Shown here piece after piece: positions 31,021 to 39,532 of a stretch of DNA of 64,000 nt. The position numbers and the translations under genes were made by a program. The first letter of the stretch is position 1. Each line of letters begins with the position of its first letter. Source of the stretch: Bog-756 sp963830165 (GTDB taxonomy: Bacteria; Actinomycetota; Acidimicrobiia; Acidimicrobiales; RAAP-2); the NCBI GenBank assembly GCA_963830165.1, contig CAWHKZ010000011.1:248001-312000 (forward strand), given 5' to 3'. The notes below the pieces were generated by a model that worked only from the letters and a program-made list of their open reading frames with translations, had not been told where the DNA came from and ran no database searches.

Positions 31021-31026
31021 TACACT
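31021..31026 (+). promoter_or_regulatory. -10 box TACACT upstream of ftsE
   Basis: TACACT lies in the prfB-ftsE gap and would give a leader of about 65 nt before ATG 31096. I found no convincing -35 element. Confidence 0.4.
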
Positions 31027-31095
31027 GTCGGGGCGGGCAGCCCGTTGGAGGCATCTGCGGACATTTCGTCGGCGACGCCCCGCACCACGCATCCC

Positions 31096-31886
<791 letters not shown>

Positions 31887-31887
<1 letters not shown>

Positions 31888-32777
31888 TGGCACTCTCCCC
31901 GGGCTACGTCGGCAAGGAGGCCGCGACCAACCTCTGGCGCAACAGGCTGATGACGGCCGCCGCCATCCTGACCGTCGCCGTGTCGCTGGCCCTGGTCGGC
32001 TCCGCGCTCCTGCTCAAGCAGGGGGCCTCGAAGGCCACCGAGCTGTGGCAGAACGGCGTCCAGACCATCGTGTGGGTGCAGCCGAACGCCGGGCCGGCCC
32101 AGACGAACGCCATCAAGGGGCAGCTGCACCAGTCGCCCTACGTCAAGTCGTGCGTCTTCCGCAGCCAGGCCTACGACTACAACGAGGCCAAGATCGTCCT
32201 GCCGCCCGACGAGCTCAACGCCACGGTCGAGTCCCAGTACCCGGCGTCGTTCCGGTGCGTGTTGAACAACCCGTCGGACGCACCCGCCGTGTACCAGGCC
32301 TTCCACGGGAAGCCCGGCGTGTTCGACGTGAAATACCCGGGCCAGCAGATCAAGACGATGCAGGCGGTGATCCGCGTCCTGCAGTGGGTCTTCCTGACCG
32401 TCGCCGTGGTGCTGCTCCTGTCGGCGTCCGTCCTGATCCTCAATACCATCCGCATGGCCATCTTCGCCCGACGGCGAGAGGTCTCGGTGATGAAACTGGT
32501 CGGTGCCACCAACTGGTTCATCCGCCTGCCGTTCATGGCCGAGGGGATGATCCAGGGCCTCCTGGGGGCCGGCGTGGCCGTGCTCGTGGTCCTCGCCCTC
32601 TACTGGGGGATCGGTCTCAACAAGGGCAGTACGGCGGCCACCTCGAACAGCATCATCGCCCAGATGTCGTTGAGCGGGTGGGAGGTCTTCGGGACCTGCC
32701 TGCTGGTGGGGGTGGTCGGCATCGGTGTGGGTGTCGTCGGCTCGGCCTTCGCCGTCCGTCGCTTCCTCGACGTCTGA
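31887..32777 (+). CDS. ftsX: Cell division permease FtsX
   Basis: A 296-residue membrane partner of FtsE. It has a cytoplasmic N-terminus (KEAATNLWRNRLMTAAAI), a first membrane helix, a large extracytoplasmic domain (about 45-165) that in other bacteria binds hydrolase regulators such as RipC, then three C-terminal helices with the conserved RREVSVMKLVGATNWFIRLPF. The layout is complete. ftsE-ftsX are translationally coupled, and a short hairpin follows. Confidence 0.96.
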
Positions 32778-32784
32778 CCGTTCC

Positions 32785-32802
32785 GGCGCCTGACCCGGCG
32801 CC
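32785..32802. terminator. Hairpin between convergent ftsX and lipase genes
   Basis: GGCGCC (32785-32790) and GGCGCC (32797-32802) pair across a 6-nt loop. It is the only structure in the 41-bp gap and could serve both strands. Confidence 0.4.
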
Positions 32803-32818
32803 CGTGCCAGTCGGTCAG

Positions 32819-34150
32819 TCAGAGGCTCCTCGGGATGCCCAGATCGGCGTGCTCGCACGAGTCGGTAGCCGCCGTCCCGGCGAACCTCCCCTGCAGCCAC
32901 CTGGTGATGGTCGGGTCGGAGTCGGCGATGGCCTGGGAGTGGCCGAGGCCCGGTTCGACGACGTAGTCGACCGAGTCGTACTGCTGGCTGCACAGCTGCC
33001 GGCTCACGAACCGCGTGGTGGTCGCGTAGGGCACCACCTCGTCGGCCGTACCTTGGACGACGAGGATGGGAGCGGAGGTCGGGGTGCCGCCGGGCAGGTT
33101 GGCGCGGTTGGCGGCCTGGACGGCGGGGTCCGCCTCCCACCCGGGCAGGAAGAACCGTCCGGGGGCCTCCGCGTCGTAGACCGAAGCCACGCCGTCGACG
33201 CACGACGACGACACGGCCGACAGGTCGGCGAGCCCGGCCGGGGTCAGCACGGTGTCGAGGCCGAAGGTCCGGTAGTGCCGCGACCAGGCGTAGAGCACCA
33301 TGGCGGTGAAGGCCGACTGACCCGAGGGCGGCGGCTCGTCGCCGGTGGGCGCCAGCTCGAGCACCGACGTGACCGGCGCGACGGCGGCCACCCCGACCAC
33401 GTCGAGGTCGGGGGCGTAGGACGGGGCGAGCTCCCCGGCGAAGAGTGCCGCCTGACCGCCCTGGGAGAAGCCGAGCACGGCCACCCGGTCGGATGCGGCC
33501 GATCCGACCAGCGACCGGGCCGCCCGCGCCGCGTCGAGCACGTCCTCGGCCTCGCTCGTGCCGACGAGGTAGGGGTGCTGGCCGGGCGTCCCGAGGCCGC
33601 GGTAGTCGGTCGCGGCGACGATGTCACGGCTGCGGATCAGGGCCGGGAGGTCGGGGAGGGTGGAGGTGCCCGACACCGACGGGGCGCAGCCGCTGGCCAC
33701 CCCCGTCGTCCCGTGGGCCCAGCTCACGATGGGGAACCCTCCGGCCGGCGGGGTCCCACCGGGGACGACGATCACCCCGGACTCGGCCAGGTCGCCGCCG
33801 GCTGCCGACGTCGAGTGGTAGAGCACGCGGTAGGCGCGGGTGCCGGTGGGGAGACCGGGCCCGGGGGCCACGGCCTGGCTGCGGATGAGGGTGCCGGCCG
33901 GCGCATAGGGGAGGGGGTCCGGGGCCCGGTAGAAGGAGGCGAGGGCGCCGGTCACCGCCGCCTCGCTGCCTCCGGCCGGGGCCGTCGCGGCGGTGGGATC
34001 CGCGCTCGGGACGGTCGACCCCGGGGTGGCGGCCGAGGCACCTCCGGACATGGCCAGGGCGGTCGTGATGCAGGCCGCGATGACCAGCAGCGCCAGCCCG
34101 CGTCCTGCACCGGGGCGCCGGGCGTCCCGGCTCCCCGTTGCGGTCCCCAT
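32819..34150 (-). CDS. Secreted lipase-family alpha/beta hydrolase
   Basis: A 443-residue secretory lipase (LIP) family protein. A signal peptide is evident: basic start, then GLALLVIAACITTALAMS, then SGGASAATP with a likely Ala-Ser-Ala cleavage site. The nucleophile elbow is GFSQGG. Supporting elements are SWAHGTTGVASGC, the acid-bearing strand ILVVQGTADEVVP and a C-terminal histidine in EPGLGHSQA. Substrates are probably acylglycerols or other esters outside the cell. ATG 34150 is supported by a -10 box 8 nt upstream. It is divergent from the serine hydrolase gene with only 57 bp between starts. Confidence 0.87.
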   Translation of the reverse strand: MGTATGSRDARRPGAGRGLALLVIAACITTALAMSGGASAATPGSTVPSADPTAATAPAGGSEAAVTGALASFYRAPDPLPYAPAGTLIRSQAVAPGPGLPTGTRAYRVLYHSTSAAGGDLAESGVIVVPGGTPPAGGFPIVSWAHGTTGVASGCAPSVSGTSTLPDLPALIRSRDIVAATDYRGLGTPGQHPYLVGTSEAEDVLDAARAARSLVGSAASDRVAVLGFSQGGQAALFAGELAPSYAPDLDVVGVAAVAPVTSVLELAPTGDEPPPSGQSAFTAMVLYAWSRHYRTFGLDTVLTPAGLADLSAVSSSCVDGVASVYDAEAPGRFFLPGWEADPAVQAANRANLPGGTPTSAPILVVQGTADEVVPYATTTRFVSRQLCSQQYDSVDYVVEPGLGHSQAIADSDPTITRWLQGRFAGTAATDSCEHADLGIPRSL

Positions 34151-34158
34151 GGCTGGAA

Positions 34159-34164
34159 ACAGTA
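34159..34164 (-). promoter_or_regulatory. -10 box TACTGT, leaderless start of lipase
   Basis: TACTGT on the minus strand ends 8 nt before ATG 34150, in the 57-bp divergent region. Confidence 0.5.
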
Positions 34165-34192
34165 GCCAGGCCGGGACCCCTGCGTCGTCCCC

Positions 34193-34198
34193 TACGCT
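34193..34198 (+). promoter_or_regulatory. -10 box TACGCT, near-leaderless start of serine hydrolase
   Basis: TACGCT ends 9 nt before ATG 34208. Confidence 0.5.
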
Positions 34199-34207
34199 TG
34201 GCCGGGC

Positions 34208-35176
34208 ATGGACGCACTCGACGCGGTGGCCTCGTGGCCGGTGGATGCGGCGGCCGTGGCCGTCGCCCGTTGGGATCCCCACCGGGTCGGCGATCGGGAA
34301 CTCCCCGGAACGCCCGCGGTCACCGGTGACACCGACCGGGTGTTCCCGTGGGCCTCGGTGACCAAGCCGGCCACCGCGCTCGCCGTGCTGGTGTCGGTCG
34401 AGGAGGGGACGCTCGACCTCGACCAGCCGGCCGGGCCGCCCGGCTCCACCGTCCGCCACCTGTTGGCCCACGCCTCGGGCCTCGGTCCCGACCCCGGGCC
34501 GCCCATCGAGCCGCCGGGCCGGCGCCGGATCTACTCCAACGCCGGCTACCTGGAGCTGGCCGACGCCCTCGAGGCCGCCTCGGGCATACCGTTCGCCGAG
34601 TACCTGGCCCAGGGTGTGCTCGAACCGCTGGGCATGGACCGCACCACCCTCGTCGGCACGCCGGGGGCCGCCGCGGCCGCCGGTCTCGCCGGACCGATCG
34701 CCGACCTGGTCGCCCTGGCCGGGGAGTGGGCCCGGCCGAGCCTGGTCGGCGCCGCCACGTGGCGGCAGGCGTGCTCGGTGCAGTTCCCGGGACTGGCCGG
34801 CGTGCTGCCCGGCTTCGGGCCCTTCGACCCCTGCGACTGGGGCCTGGGCGTCGAGGTGCGGGGGGAGAAGCGGCCCCACTGGACGGGCCCGTCGAACTCG
34901 CCCGCCACGTTCGGCCACTTCGGGCAGTCCGGCTCCTTCCTGTGGGTGGACCCGGAGGCCGGCGTGCTCTGCTGCGGGCTGGCCGACCGGCCCTTCGGTG
35001 TGTGGGCGTCGCGGGCCTGGCCCGACCTGGCCGAGGCGGTGCTGGCCGAAGCGGCCCGACGGCCGACCGGGAACCGGGCGACCGGCGACCGGCCCGGCCC
35101 CTCGACGGCCCCGGGTGCGGTCGTGCCTGATGGGGTGGCACCGAACGCTCGACCCCCCGGCGCGGGCCACGTCTAG
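34208..35176 (+). CDS. Serine hydrolase, beta-lactamase/penicillin-binding protein-like
   Basis: A 322-residue member of the class C beta-lactamase-related family. The catalytic SxxK is SVTK (in FPWASVTKPATAL), the YxN is YSN (RRIYSNAGYLEL) and the third motif is HFGQSG. There is no signal peptide, so it is probably a cytoplasmic esterase or peptidase rather than a resistance enzyme. The last 35 residues are disordered. Its TAG stop forms the first three bases of the -10 box of the next gene. Confidence 0.87.
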   Translation: MDALDAVASWPVDAAAVAVARWDPHRVGDRELPGTPAVTGDTDRVFPWASVTKPATALAVLVSVEEGTLDLDQPAGPPGSTVRHLLAHASGLGPDPGPPIEPPGRRRIYSNAGYLELADALEAASGIPFAEYLAQGVLEPLGMDRTTLVGTPGAAAAAGLAGPIADLVALAGEWARPSLVGAATWRQACSVQFPGLAGVLPGFGPFDPCDWGLGVEVRGEKRPHWTGPSNSPATFGHFGQSGSFLWVDPEAGVLCCGLADRPFGVWASRAWPDLAEAVLAEAARRPTGNRATGDRPGPSTAPGAVVPDGVAPNARPPGAGHV

Positions 35177-35179
35177 GCT
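35174..35179 (+). promoter_or_regulatory. -10 box TAGGCT overlapping the upstream stop codon
   Basis: TAGGCT begins with the TAG stop of the serine hydrolase gene and ends 7 nt before ATG 35187, so the downstream gene is probably leaderless. Confidence 0.6.
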
Positions 35180-35186
35180 GCCCCGC

Positions 35187-35930
35187 ATGAAGGGTGTCCT
35201 CCTCGCCGGTGGTACCGGCTCGCGCCTCCATCCGCTGACCCGGATCACCAACAAGCACCTGTTGCCGATCTACGACCGGCCCATGATCAATTGGGGGATC
35301 GAGGCGCTGGTGAACGCCGGGATCACCGAGATCATGCTGGTGACCGGGGGGACCCACGCCGGCGAGTTCCTGCGCCTGCTCGGCAACGGCCACGAGTTCG
35401 GGATCGACCGCCTCAGCTACGGGTACCAGGACCGGCCCGGCGGGATCGCCGAGGCCCTGGGGCTCGCCGCCCGCTTCGTCGACGGCGACCCGGTGCTGGT
35501 GATGCTGGCCGACAACATCGTCGAGAACTCGATCCGCCCGATGGTCGACGCGTTCTGCGACGAACCCCACGGGGCCCGGATCCTGCTCACCCCGGTGGAG
35601 GAGGACGAGCACCTCCGGCACCTCGGCGTGCCCACCTTCGACAAGGACGACACCATCGTCGGCATCGTGGAGAAGCCGGAGCAGCCGGCGTCCAAGTTCG
35701 GCGTGACCGGCATCTACTGCTACGACGCGGACGTGTTCGACGTGATCCCGACGCTCGTGCCCTCCGGCCGTGGCGAACTCGAGATCACCGATGTGAACAA
35801 CCACTACATCGCGCAGGGCACCATGGCCTACGACGTGCTCGAGGGCTTCTGGGGCGACGCCGGCGAGTCGATCGACGCGTACTACACGGTCAACGACTTC
35901 GTCCGCCGCCACGGCGCCAACAAGGGCTGA
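35187..35930 (+). CDS. Sugar-phosphate nucleotidyltransferase (RmlA-like)
   Basis: A 247-residue nucleotidyltransferase that makes NDP-sugars from sugar-1-phosphate and NTP. The signature LAGGTGSRLHPLT with NKHLLPIYDRPMI is that of glucose-1-phosphate thymidylyltransferases. It also has MLADNIVENSI (nucleotide/metal Asp), GIVEKPEQPASKFGVTGIYCYD and RGELEITDVNN. It is shorter than classical RmlA (about 290 residues), lacking much of the C-terminal helical part, so the nucleotide used is uncertain. No other dTDP-rhamnose genes are adjacent. Confidence 0.87.
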   Translation: MKGVLLAGGTGSRLHPLTRITNKHLLPIYDRPMINWGIEALVNAGITEIMLVTGGTHAGEFLRLLGNGHEFGIDRLSYGYQDRPGGIAEALGLAARFVDGDPVLVMLADNIVENSIRPMVDAFCDEPHGARILLTPVEEDEHLRHLGVPTFDKDDTIVGIVEKPEQPASKFGVTGIYCYDADVFDVIPTLVPSGRGELEITDVNNHYIAQGTMAYDVLEGFWGDAGESIDAYYTVNDFVRRHGANKG

Positions 35931-35940
35931 CCGCCCGAGC

Positions 35941-37593
35941 TCACTGCAGGCCGACCCCGAGCCATTCGGCGGTCTCGGTCCGGTGGTGCGCGTAGTCGAC
36001 CTTGCCCGACGGCGACCGCCCGATGGTCTCGACGAAGCGGATCCGTCGCGGGGCCTTGTAGCCGGCCAGGCGGGCCTTCACGTGCTCGATGACCGTCTCG
36101 GGGGCGACGGAGCCGTCGGCCACCCCGGGGCCCAGTTGGACCACGGCGACGATCTCCTCACCGAAGCGCTCGCTCGGGATGCCGACCACCACGGCGTCGA
36201 GGACGCCGTCCACCGTCTTGACGACCTCCTCCACCTCCTCGGGGTAGACCTTCTCGCCACCGGTGTTGATGCACACCGAGCCCCGCCCGAGCAGGTGGAT
36301 GGAGCCGTCGGCGCGGATCTCGGCGTAGTCGCCGGGCACCGAGTAGCGGACCCCGTCGATGACCCGGAACGTGGCCGCCGACTTGGCCTCGTCCTTGTAG
36401 TACCCGACGGGGTTGCGGCCGCCGAGGGCCAGTACCCCGATCTCGCCGGATCCGGGGACGATGTCCCGCCCGTCGGCATCGATCACCCGCACCTCGGGCC
36501 CCAGGCTGAACTGCGCCGTCTTGGCCGCGCTGTCTCCCGACGACACCGAGTTGCCCATGCCCAGTGCCTCCGACGAGGAGAAGACGTCGATCAGCAGCAT
36601 GCCCGGGTGGTGGCCGAGCAGCCCCTGCTTGGACTCCTCGCTCCACATGACGCCCGAGGAGATGATCGCGATCAGACTGGACAGGTCCCACCGGCCGCGG
36701 TGCTCGTCGAGGGTGGCGAGGATCGGCTTGGCGAAGGCGTCGCCCACGATGATCAGCCCGTTGACCTTCTCCCGCTCGACCGTGTCGAGCAGCTCGACGG
36801 GATCGAACTGGCGCGAGGCGAGGGTGACCACGTGCCCGCCCTCGCTCAGGCACTCCATGGCCGTGAACCCGCCCGTGCCGTGCATAAGCGGGCACGCGGG
36901 CAACAGGGTCATGCCCGGCCCGCTACCGGCCACCTCGGCGCGCACGTCCTCGATACCCCCGTCGAGCGGGTAGCGGCGGAAGCCGCCGCCGTTGAGGCGG
37001 GCGAAGAGGTCGTCCTGGCGCCACATCACGCCCTTGGGCATCCCCGTGGTGCCGCCGGTGTAGAGCATGTGCAGATCGTCGGGGCCGCGCCCCGACGGGG
37101 CCCGGACGCGCTGGTGCCCGCCGACGCCGGGCCGCCCCGTCGTCTCGGCCGCCTCCTCGTAGGGGGTGGCCCACGGGGGGCACGTGGCGGTGCCGTCGTC
37201 CACCCAGAGCCAGCTGCGCACGCCGGGCACACGGTGGCGGATGCCCTCGATGCGCTCCACGAACACCCCGTGGAAGACCACCGCGACCGCGTCGGCGTTC
37301 TCCCACAGGTAGACGAGCTCGTCGTCGGCATAGCGGTAGTTGGTGTTGATGGGGACCAGACCGATCTTGTAGGCGGCGAAGGTGGCCTCCAGGTAGTCCG
37401 GACAGTTGTAGAGGTAGATGGCCAGCTTGTCCTGTTCGGCCACCCCCGCCCCGAGCAGCCACCGGCCGACGTTGTCGGCCCGCCGGTCGAACTCGCGCCA
37501 CGACAGGGTGTGGTCCCCGTGCACCAGGGCCGGCGCGTCGACCAGCTCGTCGGCCACGGCCTCCCACACGTCGGCGAAATTCCACTTGCTCAC
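35941..37593 (-). CDS. Acyl-CoA synthetase (AMP-forming, FadD-type)
   Basis: A 550-residue ligase that activates a carboxylic acid to its acyl-CoA via an acyl-adenylate. Motifs are MLYTGGTTGMPKGVMW (P-loop), SSSEALGMGNS (acid-binding region), GDYAEIRADGSIHLLGRG (the conserved adenylate Asp and hinge) and GRSPSGKVDY with the catalytic Lys. Similarity in motif wording is to mycobacterial FadD19-type enzymes for steroid side-chain or branched fatty acids; the substrate is not certain. GTG 37593 has GAGGAG 6 nt upstream. It is divergent from an acyl-CoA dehydrogenase, suggesting a shared catabolic role. Confidence 0.9.
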   Translation of the reverse strand: MSKWNFADVWEAVADELVDAPALVHGDHTLSWREFDRRADNVGRWLLGAGVAEQDKLAIYLYNCPDYLEATFAAYKIGLVPINTNYRYADDELVYLWENADAVAVVFHGVFVERIEGIRHRVPGVRSWLWVDDGTATCPPWATPYEEAAETTGRPGVGGHQRVRAPSGRGPDDLHMLYTGGTTGMPKGVMWRQDDLFARLNGGGFRRYPLDGGIEDVRAEVAGSGPGMTLLPACPLMHGTGGFTAMECLSEGGHVVTLASRQFDPVELLDTVEREKVNGLIIVGDAFAKPILATLDEHRGRWDLSSLIAIISSGVMWSEESKQGLLGHHPGMLLIDVFSSSEALGMGNSVSSGDSAAKTAQFSLGPEVRVIDADGRDIVPGSGEIGVLALGGRNPVGYYKDEAKSAATFRVIDGVRYSVPGDYAEIRADGSIHLLGRGSVCINTGGEKVYPEEVEEVVKTVDGVLDAVVVGIPSERFGEEIVAVVQLGPGVADGSVAPETVIEHVKARLAGYKAPRRIRFVETIGRSPSGKVDYAHHRTETAEWLGVGLQ

Positions 37594-37705
37594 GTCGGAC
37601 TCCTCGCTCCCCCGGACCGGGACCGGGCCGTGCCGCACGTCCCGGCCGCGGCCGATCGGTGGCGTCGGTCGAGCCTCCGGGGTGACCGCGGCGGTCAAGT
37701 CAGCC

Positions 37706-37711
37706 TACGCT
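37706..37711 (+). promoter_or_regulatory. -10 box TACGCT, leaderless start of acyl-CoA dehydrogenase
   Basis: TACGCT ends 7 nt before GTG 37719. Confidence 0.6.
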
Positions 37712-37718
37712 GGCCGCC

Positions 37719-38894
37719 GTGGACAGCGCACCGCACGCCGCCGACGTTGGAGCCGCCGACGGCGGGGACGCCGCCGACCACCCGCTCCGGGCCGGGATCC
37801 GCGACTGGCTGGAGGCGCACCCCACGCCCTCCGGACGGCAGCTGGCCGAGCGTGGACTGGTCGCCCCGCACTGGCCGGCGCCCTGGGGACTCGGTGCCGA
37901 CCCGGCGCTGCAGCTGGTGGTCGACGAGGAGCTGCAGCGGGCCGGTGTCCGCCGTCCCGTGAACACCATCGGCATCGGCTGGGCCGGTCCCACCCTCCTC
38001 CACGCCGGCACCGACGAGCAGAAGGAGCGCTACCTCGTCCCCCTGCTGGCCGCCGAGGAGATCTGGTGCCAGCTGTTCAGCGAGCCCGGGGCCGGGTCGG
38101 ACCTGGCCTCGCTCACCACCCGGGCCGAGCTCGACGGGGACGAGTGGGTGGTGCAGGGCCAGAAGGTGTGGACCAGCTACGCCCACCGGGCCCAGTTCGG
38201 CATCCTGTTGGCCCGGACCGAGCCGGAGGCCCCCAGGCACGAGGGCATCTCGTACTTCGTGTGCCCGATGGACGCGCCCGGGATCACCGTGCGGCCCCTG
38301 GTGGACATGACCGGGACCCACACCTTCAACGAGGTCTTCCTCGACGAGGTGCGCCTCCCCCGGGAGAACCTGGTGGGGGACCGGGGCCGGGGCTGGTCGC
38401 TCGGGAAGGTGACGCTGGCCAACGAGCGGGTGTCGCTGTCGGGGGCGGGGGCGCTGTGGGGGAGGGGTCCGACCGCCGACGACCTGGTGGCGACGGTACG
38501 GGCCGCCGGCGGGATCGCCGACCCCCTCCTGCGCCAGCGGCTGGCCCGGGTGTGGGGCGAGGGCGAGATCCTCCGCCTGCTGCGGATGCGGACCCTGGCC
38601 GCCGCGGTGGCCGGCATGCCACCGGGACCGGAGGCCTCGGTCCGCAAGGCGTTGGCCGACGACCACGGGCAGCACATCATGGACCTGGCCCGCGACCTGG
38701 CCGGGGCCGCGGGCATGGTGCAGGCGGCGGGGCCGGTGCCGCAGTCGCCCGACTGCGGCCCGTGGCCGGACGACATGTGGTCCTTCGGCTTCCTCTTCGC
38801 CCCGGCCCTGACCATCGGGGGCGGTACGTCGGAGGTGCAGCGCAACATCATCGCCGAACGGACCCTCGGGCTACCCCACGACCCCGGGGTCTGA
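37719..38894 (+). CDS. Acyl-CoA dehydrogenase
   Basis: A 391-residue FAD-dependent dehydrogenase introducing an alpha-beta double bond in an acyl-CoA. It shows QLFSEPGAGSDLASL (FAD/substrate loop), WVVQGQKVWTSYAHRA, DEVRLPRENLVGD, and the C-terminal GGGTSEVQRNIIAERTLGLP. The base that would be the catalytic glutamate in this branch is not obvious, as in several actinobacterial FadE proteins that work as heterodimers. It probably works with the divergent acyl-CoA synthetase. Confidence 0.9.
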   Translation: MDSAPHAADVGAADGGDAADHPLRAGIRDWLEAHPTPSGRQLAERGLVAPHWPAPWGLGADPALQLVVDEELQRAGVRRPVNTIGIGWAGPTLLHAGTDEQKERYLVPLLAAEEIWCQLFSEPGAGSDLASLTTRAELDGDEWVVQGQKVWTSYAHRAQFGILLARTEPEAPRHEGISYFVCPMDAPGITVRPLVDMTGTHTFNEVFLDEVRLPRENLVGDRGRGWSLGKVTLANERVSLSGAGALWGRGPTADDLVATVRAAGGIADPLLRQRLARVWGEGEILRLLRMRTLAAAVAGMPPGPEASVRKALADDHGQHIMDLARDLAGAAGMVQAAGPVPQSPDCGPWPDDMWSFGFLFAPALTIGGGTSEVQRNIIAERTLGLPHDPGV

Positions 38895-38913
38895 CAGCTC
38901 GCCCGGGCGCGGT

Positions 38914-39390
38914 TCAGCCCACGAGCGGCCCGGCGTCCTCGTAGCCCTGGCGCACCCCGCGGCCGGCGTTGCGGGTCAGCTGGTCGGGCTCGTACAGCAT
39001 CCAGTAGGCGTTCCGGGCGTGCTTGCGGGCCCGGTTGACGCACACCACGGCCAGGGCGGCCGGGTCCTCCTCCTCGTTCTCGTGGACGAAGACCTCGAGG
39101 ATGTGGGTGGAGGTGAGCACCTGGGCCAGCATGATCCCCTGCGACGCCTCGTGGGCGCAGACCTGGTCGATGGCGGCCTTGCCGGGCATGCCGAGGGCCA
39201 CCACGATCCGGCACTCCTCCTGCTCGATGATGCGCTTGCAGGCGACCCCCAGGTCCTTGAACCCGGGCACGGTGCGCCGGACCACCTCGAAGGTGGTGCC
39301 GAAGCCGGGGCACGAGGCCAACTCGTCGAGGGCCTCCGCGCCCATGTCGAAACGGGCGAACATGGTGTCGACGACGCCGATGCGGTCCAT
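38914..39390 (-). CDS. ribC: Riboflavin synthase, archaeal type
   Basis: A 158-residue protein matching the archaeal riboflavin synthase family, which has the lumazine-synthase fold and is unrelated to bacterial trimeric RibE. The diagnostic stretches are MDRIGVVDTMFARFDMG, RRTVPGFKDLGVACKRI, VALGMPGKAAIDQVCAHEAS, MLAQVLTSTHILEVFVHENE and the C-terminal GRGVRQGYEDAGP. It would dismutate two molecules of 6,7-dimethyl-8-ribityllumazine to riboflavin. An ancient gain from archaea is the likely explanation. No other rib genes lie in this window. A leaderless -10 box supports ATG 39390. Confidence 0.9.
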   Translation of the reverse strand: MDRIGVVDTMFARFDMGAEALDELASCPGFGTTFEVVRRTVPGFKDLGVACKRIIEQEECRIVVALGMPGKAAIDQVCAHEASQGIMLAQVLTSTHILEVFVHENEEEDPAALAVVCVNRARKHARNAYWMLYEPDQLTRNAGRGVRQGYEDAGPLVG

Positions 39391-39396
39391 CGGTCC

Positions 39397-39402
39397 ACTC
39401 TA
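39397..39402 (-). promoter_or_regulatory. -10 box TAGAGT, leaderless start of riboflavin synthase
   Basis: TAGAGT on the minus strand ends 6 nt before ATG 39390. Confidence 0.6.
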
Positions 39403-39532
39403 CCGGCGCGCCTGGGCGCCCCGGCCCCGCACCGCGCCCCCGGAGACCCCCGGGGGTCGGCCGGGCTGGACGCGCCCGTCACCGCTCCCACGGGTTCGAC
39501 CGGCGTCCCGGGGTGGGCAAGACTCGTGGGCC

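Noticed and set aside
34208..35176. Calling the serine hydrolase an antibiotic-resistance beta-lactamase
   Set aside because: The SxxK/YxN/HxG motifs are shared with esterases and peptidases, and there is no signal peptide to place it where beta-lactams act.
35941..37962. Long plus-strand frame (about 35983-37962) antisense to the acyl-CoA synthetase
   Set aside because: It is the complement of a complete AMP-forming ligase and has no recognisable domain.
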